A DNA stretch of 31,411 bases from Paulinella micropora (taxonomy: Eukaryota > Cercozoa > Imbricatea > Euglyphida), in contig BJOX01000093.1 in the NCBI GenBank assembly GCA_009731375.1, positions 50,269 through 81,679 of the forward strand, written 5' to 3'. The notes under the pieces were generated by a model. That model ran no database searches and was not told the origin of the DNA. It was given only the letters and a program-made list of their open reading frames with translations. Positions 11,003-19,837 of the stretch are shown here, one piece after another. The stretch's first letter is position 1. Every line of letters begins with the position of its first letter. The translations under genes were made by a program, and so were the position numbers.

Positions 11003-11663
11003 ATGATGGACGTGTCTGAAGGCGAATGCCGCAAAGAGCTCACCAACGAGGCCATCGGAGCCAATCCGATGCTCATGAGACTACAAGAGGCTGACTTTGG
11101 AGAGTCAGTGAGACAACAGGACGGCTTTTCTCCGTCACCGACGCGATAGCATCCTTCAAGGGATTTTCTGATGCAGATGCAAGGGTTGCTTACAACAGAC
11201 TGCAGCCCCGGGTCGAGAAGCTGGATATTCAGCGTTCGTTCAAGAAGATCGCGTTCGAGAGAGCTGATGGCCAGCGAGGCAGACCGGTCGACTGCCTGCC
11301 CTTCGACAAATTGCTCCAGGTGCTGGCCCTGATGCCAGGCGAGAGGGCACGAGCGGTGGTCGGCGACAACAGCTCGAGGCCGCGCGTGAGCAGACGAGGC
11401 GTGAGGTGCTGGACTCGATCGAGCTCATCGAGCAGAAGATCGCGGAGATTGGCGCACGCAAGAGATGGCTGATCACTGAGTTTGCGGCGCAGCCCGATGC
11501 CTACAAGGGCGTTCTCGAGCTCCTCGGCATCGAGATGGATGAAGAAGACAAACTGTTCTTCGCGGCTGAGGCACGCAACAGCGCAAGGCAAGCAGTACAG
11601 GCCATGAGAAGTACTGCCTCTCTACCCACATTCACGGCTACTGCTGCCGCCAGCATTGCCTAG
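11003..11663 (+). pseudogene. Broken KilA-N/MSV199-like gene, copy 2
   Basis: This is better preserved than the 8833 copy but needs at least two frame changes. From the ATG at 11003 a first frame stops at 11149. A second frame covers about 11115-11370 and contains VAYNRLQPRVEKL and VDCLPFDKLLQVLALMPGE. A third frame (about 11370-11663) carries a charged helix and the tail with EARNSARQAVQAM. Domain order (short N-terminus, SFKGFSDADARVAY-like segment, LLQVLALMPGERA, coiled helix) recalls the KilA-N/MSV199-like DNA-binding proteins of large DNA viruses and phages. The identification is tentative. The frame breaks mark it as a pseudogene unless they are sequencing errors. Confidence 0.5.
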
Positions 11664-11701
11664 AAGGGAGTTGTCCTGGCTATGGCACCCTTAACGACTA
11701 C

Positions 11702-12053
11702 GTCTCAACAAACTCAAAATTAAAAGAGTTTAAAAGGCTGAGACGTGAGCCGGGGTCCGGGGTCAGCCGGCAGAATGGACAATGTACAATGTGCAATGTA
11801 CAATCTCTATTATTTTATTCACTCCTTTACCAATTGTCATTAAAAAAAAACATGTCTAAAGTGTCTAAAAATAACCACTGAGGGGGGGAGACCTCTTCCG
11901 ACCCCCCTTGGAATGCGCAACTTCAATGCATAGTTGCAAGGTTTAACGTTAACGCATTTTGCCCATTGCCCATTTTATGTCCCACCAGCAGGCCCCGGAC
12001 CCTGTCTCACGTCTCAGCCTTTTAAAGTCTTTTAATTTTGAGTTTCCCGAGAC
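11702..12053. mobile_element. MITE-like element, copy 2
   Basis: It has the same terminal inverted repeats and interior as 9591-9933, with small differences including extra bases in the AT-rich middle. It ends about 50 bp before the ATG at 12106. Confidence 0.75.
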
Positions 12054-12105
12054 ACCCCCCCTTCGGAATGCTGGTTTTTTTCTTGTGGACCATAGTGTAG
12101 AAAGT

Positions 12106-12642
12106 ATGGCGGAGTCAGAAAATTGCGGGTGTGTTCCGGTGGCAGCGGAAGCCCCTGTACACGACCACTTTGAGTCCTACAAAAAATGTCGTCGGAAACT
12201 TAGACACTTCCCCGCCGGTACACGCCCGTCCTGGCTGGTTCGGTTCTGCGATGCTGGCCTTCTGACTAGGAAACACCTCTCGGATTCAAAGTGTCAGAGC
12301 AGCACCTGCCACGCACGTGCAGCTGAACTGTCAGAAGAATGGACCCTTTATGAAAAATGTCCGTTCAAGGGCCTGCACTTTGGCGGAGGCTACATGCGCC
12401 GCAAGATGCTAAAAACGTTCGAAAAGGCGGGGTTACGCACAACCAAGATATCCCCGCGACGGAACGAGGCGCGAGCTAGGGCCGGGCGAGCTCGCCGGAC
12501 CAAACGATACATGGACAGCCACCCTGAAAAGCGGGCAATTTATATGCAGAGGTACTGGGAAAAGAAACTGGCGATACAGCCAACGCCTCCTGCGCCTCCC
12601 GCAAGTTTAATCGAGTCTTTTTTATTAAACCTCTTTGCGTGA
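12106..12642 (+). CDS. Hypothetical small basic protein
   Basis: A 178-residue frame starts at the first ATG after the MITE (M-A-E-S-E-N). The frame is open further upstream, but that part is MITE sequence, so I choose 12106. The first 70 residues contain several Cys and His (CGC; KKC; FCDAG; KCQSSTCH), which could bind metal. The middle is rich in Arg/Lys and the C-terminus is Pro/Ala-rich (QPTPPAPPA). I recognise no family. It is uninterrupted, unlike the remnants to its left, and lies at the boundary between repeats and the viral-type gene block. It may be a host gene piece or an accessory gene of the element. Confidence 0.5.
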   Translation: MAESENCGCVPVAAEAPVHDHFESYKKCRRKLRHFPAGTRPSWLVRFCDAGLLTRKHLSDSKCQSSTCHARAAELSEEWTLYEKCPFKGLHFGGGYMRRKMLKTFEKAGLRTTKISPRRNEARARAGRARRTKRYMDSHPEKRAIYMQRYWEKKLAIQPTPPAPPASLIESFLLNLFA

Positions 12643-12784
12643 ACCGAAATTCAGCGGCCCCCCACCCCCTCCCCCCTCCCGGATTGGTGAACTTGAAAGT
12701 TGTCTGGTCCCTGGATTTTCGGTTGTGCTGCTTCCTGAAATTATGGAGAGCAAATGCGTGCCACGCATGATATATTCTTAAAAA

Positions 12785-12848
12785 GACCTGAGCTGCTCCC
12801 AGGCCTTTGGTCGCGCACGCAATCGCCGTCTTTCTCGCCCCCGCCCCT
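12785..12848 (-). pseudogene. Fragment of primase-helicase gene
   Basis: About 60 bp closely matches the primase-helicase gene at about 16768-16825 (shared GCTGCTCCCAGGCCT and GGTCGCGCACGC), with small indels. It encodes part of the segment after the helicase Walker B region, in the same orientation as the intact gene. It abuts the start of the hairpin array, so the array sits at a rearrangement point in an old copy of this gene. Confidence 0.65.
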
Positions 12849-12859
12849 TTCGGCCTCCT

Positions 12860-13815
12860 CTGTGCCGACTTGCCTACGGGCTGTAAAAAATATACTAACC
12901 AAGTTGGCACACGACTTTTTTTTCGACCAAAAGAGACCCTCTTCGAACCTCCTGTGCAGACTTGACCATGGGCTGTAAAAAATATACTAACCAAGTCGGC
13001 ACACGACACCCTCTTCGAACCTCCCTGTGCCGACTTGCCTACGGGCTGTAAAAAATATACTAACCAAGTCGGCACACGACACCCTCTTCGAACCTCCCTG
13101 TGCCGACTTGTCTACGGGCTGTAAAAAAATACTGGTCAAGTCGGCACACGACTTTTTTTTTGGACCCAAAGAGACCTCTCTTCGAACCTCCCTGTGCCGA
13201 CTTGTCTACGGGCTGTAAAAAATATACTAACCAAGTCGGCACACGACACCCTCTTCGAACCTCCCTGTGCCGACTTGACCATGGGCTGTAAAAAAATACT
13301 GGTCAAGTCGGCACACGACTTTTTTTTGGACCCAAAGAGACCTCTCTTCGAACCCTCCTGTGCCGACTTTGACCATGGGCTGTAAAAAAATACTGGTCAA
13401 GCCGGTCCTCTTTTGAAGCACTTTTTTTCCCTTCTCTTTTCGACCAAGAGACCTCCCGGAACCGGGACCGACTTGACCACGGGCTGTAAAAAAATACTGG
13501 TCAAGCCGGTCCTCTTTTGAAGCACTTTTTTTCCCTTCTCTTTTCGACCAAGAGACCTCCCGGAACCGGGACCGACTTGACCACGGGCTGTAAAAAAAAC
13601 ACTGGTCAAGTGTCGGCACACGACTTTTTTTTTTGGACCCAAAGAGACCTCTCTTCGAACCCTTCTTGTGCCGACTTGACCACGGGCTGTAAAAAAATAC
13701 TGGTCAAGCCGGTCCTTTTTGAAGCACTTTTTTTTCCCTTCTCTTTTCGACCAAGAGACCCTCCCGGAACCGGGACCGACTTGACCACGGGCTGTAAAAA
13801 ATATACTAGCCAAGT
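12860..13815. repeat. Hairpin-repeat array, about eleven units
   Basis: Units of 73-104 bp each contain GGGCTGTAAAAAA flanked by inverted arms (GCCGACTTG...CAAGTCGGC). The clearest unit has a perfect 15-bp stem, 13267-13281 with 13300-13314, around an 18-nt A-rich loop. Unit centres fall near 12880, 12972, 13045, 13118, 13211, 13284, 13378, 13482, 13585, 13687 and 13788. Two unit types alternate: a short one with AACCTCC spacers, and a longer one with a T-run and GACCTCCCGGAACCGG. Short frames through it are artefacts. Confidence 0.92.
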
Positions 13816-13870
13816 TGGTCCGTGAACCTTTTAATGAAAAAAAACACACATTTCTCCTTTTTGGTCGATA

Positions 13871-14827
13871 TTATAGCTCGATGCCAATGCCCCCACCATC
13901 TATTATGATACGAGATTGGTTGGTGCAGGGGGTAGTGTGTCGTTTCTCAGAGGAAGGAGGCACAATCGAGACGGACGCGAGCGATAAACTGATCAAAGTG
14001 TCGTCGGACTCCCTTTCGTACGCGTTGCTAACCATGGCCAAGTCAACAAGGTCCTTATTGTGTATTATCTCGTACACTTCGCGTTCTTGTGACTTGTTGG
14101 CAATTCTCTTTCGTATCCCCTTGATCTTGGCACCGAAACTGGATCCGATAGCGGACCGCAATCCCTTCAGTGGTTCCTGTGCCATGTCTTTGGTCACCTT
14201 CTCGGAAACAACACGTGATCTGATCCGTTTACCTCCCGCCCGTGCCGCGCGGTTCGTTAGTCCAATAATCTCCTTGCGCTTGGCAATGATGTCCGCTTTG
14301 GTGAACAGCGTTTGTCCCTTGAGCCCCACGTCCTTTATGCCTAGCAGGTCAAAGGCCTGCAAGGTAGAGGCCGCTGGTAAGTACGGAATAGACGCCGTCG
14401 GCAAGTTAGCACAGTCACTGTCGCGGAGCTTGTTGCGCAGCGGTGCTAACACAACGTCGTGGTCCAGACCTCGCTTCAGGACCATGGCCAGGTTAAACAT
14501 GGCCCTCTTGTGCTTGTGCGCCAGCATAAAGAGCTCGTAGGTCAGGTGGCGGCCTCGGAAGTGCTTTAAAGTATTCAAGACCTCGCACTGGATCTTATCG
14601 TAGTAGCTAGCTTCCTGCTTCTTGACGCGTTCATCGAGGTCCTGCCTCCGCTGATCAAACTCCTCCACCGAGATCTCGCACAGCTCAAAGAAGGCGCGCA
14701 TGGTCTTGGTCTCTTCCGTCTCGACCTTTTCATTCTCGTCCATGACGATTTCGAATTGGTGCTTGGCCATCTTCTCGGCGTGGGCATGCACAAAGATTTC
14801 TGTAAACCAGTCCGGTGCTAACGTCAA
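13871..14827 (-). pseudogene. Truncated divergent copy of primase-helicase C-terminus
   Basis: A 318-residue frame aligns with about the last 320 residues of the adjacent primase-helicase at roughly half identity. Shared landmarks are LAPDWFTE at the start, YxKIQ, LRNKL, LQAFDLLGI (versus VQAFEVLGI), LFTKADI, RSRV, and EVYEIIHNKDLV near the end. It begins exactly where the flanking 164-bp repeat begins, so it has no primase or helicase motifs. It could be a 5'-truncated pseudogene of an older duplicate, or a stand-alone C-terminal domain protein. The uninterrupted frame slightly favours retained coding. Function of the domain is unknown; it is charged and probably helical. Confidence 0.6.
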
Positions 14828-14846
14828 GTGGCCGTCCGATAGTTAT

Positions 14847-15300
14847 GGGCCGGTTTTGGCCACTTCCCCCCTGTATTCATGGGTCAAATCGGCCACAAAA
14901 TTTTTTTATGAAAAAAGAAGGATTTAAACGACTCCCAATCCATAGTTCGTAAACGTTTCTTTTTTGGCCGTCGCGGTCCTCTCTTCGTGATTTTTTTTTT
15001 TGCGGTTTGGGGCCGGTTTGGCCACTTCCCCCCTGTATTCATGGGTCACATCGGCCCCAAAAAATTTTTAAAGAAAAAAGAAGGATTTAAACGACTCCCA
15101 ATCCATAGTTCGTAAACGTTTCTTTTTTGGCAGTCGCGGTCCTCTCTTCGTGATCTTTTTCTTTTGCGGTTTGGGGCCGGTTTGGCCACTTCCCCCCTGT
15201 ATTCATGGGTCAAATCGGCCCCAAAATTTTTTAATGAAAAAAGAAGGATTTAAACGACTCCCAATCCATAGTTCGTAAACTTAAGTTTCCTTTGGCCGTC
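14847..15300. repeat. 164-bp tandem repeat of the primase-helicase 3' end
   Basis: Three units start near 14847, 15011 and 15175. Each contains GGCCGG...GGCCACTTCCCCCC, an A/T-rich stretch, AAACGACTCCCAATCCATAG and a TCGCGGTCCTCTC segment. The third unit overlaps the last codons and stop (15250) of the intact gene, so the array grew from the gene's 3' end. Confidence 0.9.
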
Positions 15301-18300
15301 ACGGTCGACTTCCTCGATGACCCTGCGTTTTTTGGAAGGAGGTTCAACTACCGCGTCTATTTCCACTGCACTGGCTTCTGACATGGTATTGTTGCCATAC
15401 TCGCTCTCATATGCATTGGATAACACCGCTAGTTTAACGAGGTCTTTGTTATGTTCGATGATATACACCTCTCTCTGATCACGGCCTTTAGTTCTCTTTT
15501 TTGCTCTTTTGCTCTTGATGGTCGAACCAAAGTTATTTTGTATCGCCTGGCGCAGTCTCCTGAGAGGCGCGTGACTGGGATCGTTGGCTACCTTTCCAGC
15601 CTTGACTCGTGACCGTAGCCTTCCGCCGCCCGCTCTGACCGCTGCGCTGGTCAACTCAATGATCTTGGCCCTGTTGGCAACCACGTCCTTCTTGGTAAAA
15701 GAGACCGTGGATGTCCCGTCAGCGCTCAGCCCCGCATTCTGGATTCCAAGCACCTCGAATGCCTGCACCGTCTTCAAAGCGGCCATGTGCCACAGAGGGG
15801 TGTCAGCAATGTTGATGTATTGTCTCTCCCACAGCTTGTTCCTCTGTTGCATCAAGATCTCCTCGTTCAGCAGGCCCTTTTTCACCGCGGCAGCAATATT
15901 GTACACGGGGCGCGTGTTCTCATGCACAGTCTTAAACTCGTCGTACGTCAGGGCCCGCTGCTTCTCACGGCGCTCCTCGTCACCTCCCTCTCCACGGAAC
16001 AACTTGAGGGTATGGAGCGAAGCAAGCTGGATTTTCTCATAGGCCGAAGCCTCGTTGGAGTCGGTCTTTTCCTTGAGGTCCTTGAGGCGCTGATGCAGCT
16101 CCTCGGGCGGGCAGTCCTTGAACACGTCAAAGGCGTCCTTAAGAAGGTTCTCCCGCTCGGCCTTGGCCAGTTCCTTGTACTCCTTGAACTCTGCCGCTCC
16201 TTCGTCCTGCCCTGCCTCTTCCATGATCAGCGGGAACTGGTGACGGCCGGCCTGCCGCTTGAACTCCTCTTCAAACTGCGCCAGCTTCTCGGCCCGTGCG
16301 TAAATGTGCAGCTCCGTGAACCAGTCGGGAGCCAGGAGCATGGTGCCGTCCTCGTCAAACGTCTCTTGGAACCTGATCGTGCCTTGGTACTGCTGAATGT
16401 CGGTCTCGCGTTCGCGCAGGTCTCGTCTGGCCCTCTCGAGGCGGTGGCACAGTGCGTAGCTGACGTCGGCCTTTGTGGGCTTGGGCGGGTACAGCACGTC
16501 GACCCGCTCAACTTGCATTTTGCGGAAGCGCCCCATCATCTGCATGAGCTGGCGCGGGCCGCAGCCGTTGCGCGAGGAGGCGTCCACCAACAGCATGTGC
16601 CATGGCAGCTGAACGTCTGCCCCCACCGAGACCGCGCTGGTAAAAATCAGGACGTCAAAGTTTTTCAGGAACGTGTCTGGGTCCTGCATAGACTTCTTCA
16701 GCGAATCGTCGACGTCGCCGGTAATCAGGACAGCCTTGAGGTCGGGGCGTTCCTTCCTGATAAGCTGCTCCCAGGCCTCGGCGCAGGCCTTGGTCGCGCA
16801 CGCGATCGCCGTCTTCTCGCCCGCCTTGGCCGAGGACTTGACCCTGTGAATCAGCTGCTTGCGGTCTCTCGTTACATAGAACTTGCGCTTGGTGGGGTTC
16901 TGCGTGTAGCGCTCGACCCGGATCGTGCTCGGAGAGGTTGCAATGTGCTGCAGCAGCGCGGGCACGGCCCCGTCGCTCTCGAGGTCCGCGTCCAGCGCCA
17001 CCACCTTGACGCCCGGCCGGCTGAGCAAAGCGTAGAAGTAGCGCGCGTTGCGGCCCAAGAACTTGCCGTTTGTTTCACTAGACAACATCTGGTCAACGAT
17101 GGACCGGGCCTCGTCCATAATCACCAAGTCAAAGCCCTTGACCTTGTGGTCAGACAGGTTATGAAGCGACTCGTACTGGCAAATGACTCGGTCACTTTCC
17201 CACCATTTCTTGTCCTTGTAGTGTATAAAACCAAGGCCGTCAAACTGGCCCTTCTGTACCGCCGCGTGCGAGATGCGGGCCGAGACCACGAGGATACGCA
17301 GTCCTTCGGGCGCTTCCTCGAGCATGCGCCTAACGAGCCTCACCAGCGCGGTGCTCTTCCCACGACCGCAGTGCGCGGCCACGGCAATGACTTGTTCGCA
17401 ATCATCGAAAATGAGGGGCTTGAGGTAGCCTTCTGGCTCGTCGTGGTTGTTGAGCCTGACACCAGGGGCCCACATGGACGGCGCCTCGTGCCCTGGTAAG
17501 CGCCCAATCACTTTACCAGCGCAATACGGGTGGGCCTCCGAGTCGAAACAATGGTAATGCGCGTAGCCTTCCCTATCGATTGTAAAGTAGCAGTTGTCGC
17601 TCTTGTTGTGTTCTCCCTTGATTAGGCATGTCCTGCCGTGCTCCGGGTCCGTGATACCCACGTACCTCCCGTCTGGCAGGCGCCTGACTGTTGTAAACAT
17701 GTCTCCCTGTTGGCGTAGCAGGTCGGTCAAATGACGAGCGGTCGTGTTGTCTCCATCAGGGGTCACGAATCTCGACGGCTTGGTGTACTTGCGCTGGCAT
17801 TTCATGGCTTCCTCCTCGGTGGCCGTGTGTGTAATGGGCCTGTACCACGCGGGGATGGCGTCCAGCAGGTCCTGTATACAGGCAGGCATGTTCTTCGGCA
17901 CAGCTTCACCCGACAGCTTGGCTGACCCGGGCAAACGGAACAGGCGGTTACGTGAGTATATGCCAAAGTCGATAATGTCCTTACCCCCGTGCTTCATCAT
18001 CGGATCGTTGATGAGGCCTTGGGCTAGCCACAGCTTGGTCTTGACAAAGTTGCCCACTTCCTTATTGTTGGTGAAGACAACCGATGGTACGTGCAAATGG
18101 AAGCTGTTCTTGAACGTGTTATCAGACTGCTTTCGCCCGAAATCGAGCAGCTTACAGTCGTGATCCGTTAGCATGGGTAATTCCCCTCTTATGGCCGATA
18201 GTATCTTAGCCAGCCGCTGGGGGGTCATGGCATCACGTTTGTCAGTCACCCATTCCATGTCCATTGCAAGGGCCGATGTCACATCTCCTACTTCGATTGA

Positions 18301-18537
18301 GCGATCGATGACGTAAAAGGCACGGTTGTCTTCGCCGTAGTCGCGGTAATACTCGAAAAGTTCATCAATACCCGGAAAGGACGTGTACCACTTTGCACGG
18401 CTGCCTTTTCTGGTTGGGTCCGCCAAGGCCACCGTAATCCTGTGGCCGAGCGAGTCCGCCCTTTTAAAAGCGGCTGCTTGTGGTTTTTGCTCTCTTGATC
18501 CCGTGTACCATACCCGCCCCTTGTGGAACATCTCCAT
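15250..18537 (-). CDS. AEP primase fused to UL9-like helicase
   Basis: Predicted replicative primase-helicase of about 1095 residues. I start at the ATG at 18537 (M-E-M-F-H-K) rather than the in-frame ATG at 18606, because the 23 upstream codons lie in A/T-rich promoter-like DNA. Residues about 60-260 carry archaeo-eukaryotic primase motifs: MDMEW (Asp93/Glu95), SFHLHV with the catalytic-type His, and IDFGIYSRNRLFRLPGS. A Cys/His knuckle follows at about 316-340 (CYFTI...HYHCF...YC). The helicase has a Walker A GRGKST (391-396), IMDEA (475-477), SVGADVQLP and QMMGRFRKM. The layout matches herpesvirus origin-binding-type helicases and the primase-helicase fusions of some nucleocytoviruses such as asfarviruses. 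The C-terminal ~350 residues are charged and probably helical, with basic clusters (KSKRAKKR, KKRR) that could be nuclear signals. It is uninterrupted, and it is divergent from the exonuclease gene. Confidence 0.85.
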   Translation of the reverse strand: MEMFHKGRVWYTGSREQKPQAAAFKRADSLGHRITVALADPTRKGSRAKWYTSFPGIDELFEYYRDYGEDNRAFYVIDRSIEVGDVTSALAMDMEWVTDKRDAMTPQRLAKILSAIRGELPMLTDHDCKLLDFGRKQSDNTFKNSFHLHVPSVVFTNNKEVGNFVKTKLWLAQGLINDPMMKHGGKDIIDFGIYSRNRLFRLPGSAKLSGEAVPKNMPACIQDLLDAIPAWYRPITHTATEEEAMKCQRKYTKPSRFVTPDGDNTTARHLTDLLRQQGDMFTTVRRLPDGRYVGITDPEHGRTCLIKGEHNKSDNCYFTIDREGYAHYHCFDSEAHPYCAGKVIGRLPGHEAPSMWAPGVRLNNHDEPEGYLKPLIFDDCEQVIAVAAHCGRGKSTALVRLVRRMLEEAPEGLRILVVSARISHAAVQKGQFDGLGFIHYKDKKWWESDRVICQYESLHNLSDHKVKGFDLVIMDEARSIVDQMLSSETNGKFLGRNARYFYALLSRPGVKVVALDADLESDGAVPALLQHIATSPSTIRVERYTQNPTKRKFYVTRDRKQLIHRVKSSAKAGEKTAIACATKACAEAWEQLIRKERPDLKAVLITGDVDDSLKKSMQDPDTFLKNFDVLIFTSAVSVGADVQLPWHMLLVDASSRNGCGPRQLMQMMGRFRKMQVERVDVLYPPKPTKADVSYALCHRLERARRDLRERETDIQQYQGTIRFQETFDEDGTMLLAPDWFTELHIYARAEKLAQFEEEFKRQAGRHQFPLIMEEAGQDEGAAEFKEYKELAKAERENLLKDAFDVFKDCPPEELHQRLKDLKEKTDSNEASAYEKIQLASLHTLKLFRGEGGDEERREKQRALTYDEFKTVHENTRPVYNIAAAVKKGLLNEEILMQQRNKLWERQYINIADTPLWHMAALKTVQAFEVLGIQNAGLSADGTSTVSFTKKDVVANRAKIIELTSAAVRAGGGRLRSRVKAGKVANDPSHAPLRRLRQAIQNNFGSTIKSKRAKKRTKGRDQREVYIIEHNKDLVKLAVLSNAYESEYGNNTMSEASAVEIDAVVEPPSKKRRVIEEVDRDGQRKLKFTNYGLGVV

Positions 18538-18621
18538 TTTTTTTTGATATAAAATCCAACGCCCAGAATTTTTTTTTTCTTCTGAGTGTATACCAATACA
18601 GCGCAACGAAGAAAAAATTCA
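18538..18621. promoter_or_regulatory. Divergent promoter region, primase-helicase / exonuclease
   Basis: The 84 bp between the two divergent start codons contain long T runs on the + strand, a TGATATAAAATCC box (TATA-like) and GTATACC. Short A/T-rich spacers between head-to-head genes are usual for compact viral genomes. The assignment rests on position and composition only. Confidence 0.5.
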
Positions 18622-19524
18622 ATGGTCCAAGAAATTCCGGCCGTGTGCTGCGTGGAACTTTGCGTCCAGCACGATCCGAGACTGGAGAGGGACCCGGCCG
18701 CTCCGTGGAACGTGCTTCAGCACTGCACCAACGTCACGAGGCACGTAGGGGGCGACAAGGTCAGGGCCAGACGCATCATATATTCGCTCAAGAACGCCGG
18801 GTTATGGAAGCGTGTAAGGGACAGCGAAGCCCTAAAGAAGCAACGGGCAGCCAGGCGACTGGAGCACAAATTGGCGTGGGACAAGTCACACCGCAGTCTG
18901 CTGAATGCTCGTCGTGACAAGTACTTGATCGCCACGCTCGTGCGCAAGGGGCTGGCCCGACCGCCCGCCGGCCCGCCGCTCGTGCTGGACGACACGGCCG
19001 TGCTTGCCTTCGATACCGAGACGACGGGCTTGTAGAGCACCGACGTCCCTATCCAGCTTGGCTACGTGCTCAAAGTCAACGGCGAGACCAAGATGGAGTG
19101 TTGCAAGCTCATTCGCTACCACAACCGTATGGTGCGCATCTCGGAAGCGGCTGAAGCCGTGCACGGCATAAGCTGGGAACAGGTGCGCAGCTCACCCCAT
19201 GACGCGGCCGTGGAAATCGCTACGCTGGTGAAATTGATGCGCGACGTTACGACCGCGGGCGGCGTCGTGATTGGCCACAACCTATCGTTTGACCTACGCA
19301 TGCTCAAACAGGGCTTGCCTGGCGTCGACCTGGTTGGTCTCAACACCATCTGTACACTGCAGCTAGCGCGCAAACTTACTAGTGGACTCAAGCTAGGACA
19401 AATTTATAGAAAAATCGTGCCGACCGGAGAACGCGAAGACCTGGCCTCGCACAACGCCCTGTCGGACGCCAAGATGGCTCTGGCTATCTACAAATGCAGC
19501 CTTTTGTCTGGTAAAGAAAAATAA
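18622..19524 (+). pseudogene. DEDDh 3'-5' exonuclease with in-frame TAG
   Basis: A DnaQ/epsilon-type exonuclease. I favour the ATG at 18622 (M-V-Q-E-I-P) over 18586. Residues 1-130 are basic and unrecognised. Then come Exo I (FDTETTGL), Exo II (GHNLSFD) and Exo III (ASHNALSDAKMALAIY), giving the Asp-Glu-Asp-His-Asp set. A TAG at 19033-19035 follows directly after Exo I, and the same frame then runs on to the TAA at 19522-19524, which overlaps an AATAAA. The next ATG (19066) would omit the Exo I acidic pair, so a downstream-start product would be inactive. The gene is either dead, read through or recoded. The right-arm copy carries the same TAG. The neighbourhood suggests a proofreading or end-processing role. 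Confidence 0.75.
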
Positions 19525-19582
19525 AAGTTCTCTTTTCGTCTGCTCGGAGAGGCGCGGACCAAACAACATCGCCCGCTACGTC

Positions 19583-19837
19583 ATGAATAACTTCCCCCGC
19601 GAGCTGTTGCGGGCGGCGGACCCCGGAGGAGCAGTCTATGTCTGGGTACCTGACACAGGCAACGGGCCCCTGCGACAGGAGATTGTCATGCTATCACCTG
19701 CACAGCTCGCAGACACACCCCATCACACCGCTCTCCAAGACCTGTCGCCGTCGCTGGGCACCGGGGTCATTATCGACGTTGTAACCACGCCGGGTAGGAG
19801 TTTGACGACCGTCACTAGAATGAAGGTTTTTAATTAA
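19583..19837 (+). CDS. Hypothetical 84-residue protein
   Basis: This small open frame starts M-N-N-F-P-R-E-L-L-R and contains YVWVPDTGNGPL and a C-terminal TTVTRMKVFN. I recognise no family. It follows the exonuclease by 58 bp in the same direction and ends convergently with the UL9-like helicase, the two stops overlapping within TTAATTAA. It is perfectly repeated in the right arm. Orientation, tight spacing and use of a shared 3' region support a real gene, but length and lack of homology keep confidence moderate. Confidence 0.5.
   Translation: MNNFPRELLRAADPGGAVYVWVPDTGNGPLRQEIVMLSPAQLADTPHHTALQDLSPSLGTGVIIDVVTTPGRSLTTVTRMKVFN

Noticed and set aside
12860-13815. CRISPR array
   Set aside because: Units are regularly spaced and contain dyads, but the spacers are themselves repeated, there are no cas genes, and the context is eukaryotic.
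12987-13849. Several 60-150 codon frames in the hairpin array
   Set aside because: All are repeat translations with the same peptide recurring in different frames.
15787-17499. 570-codon plus-strand frame, with its counterpart at 29385-31097
   Set aside because: Antisense shadow of the primase-helicase; high GC removes stops, and the real frame on the other strand has all catalytic motifs.
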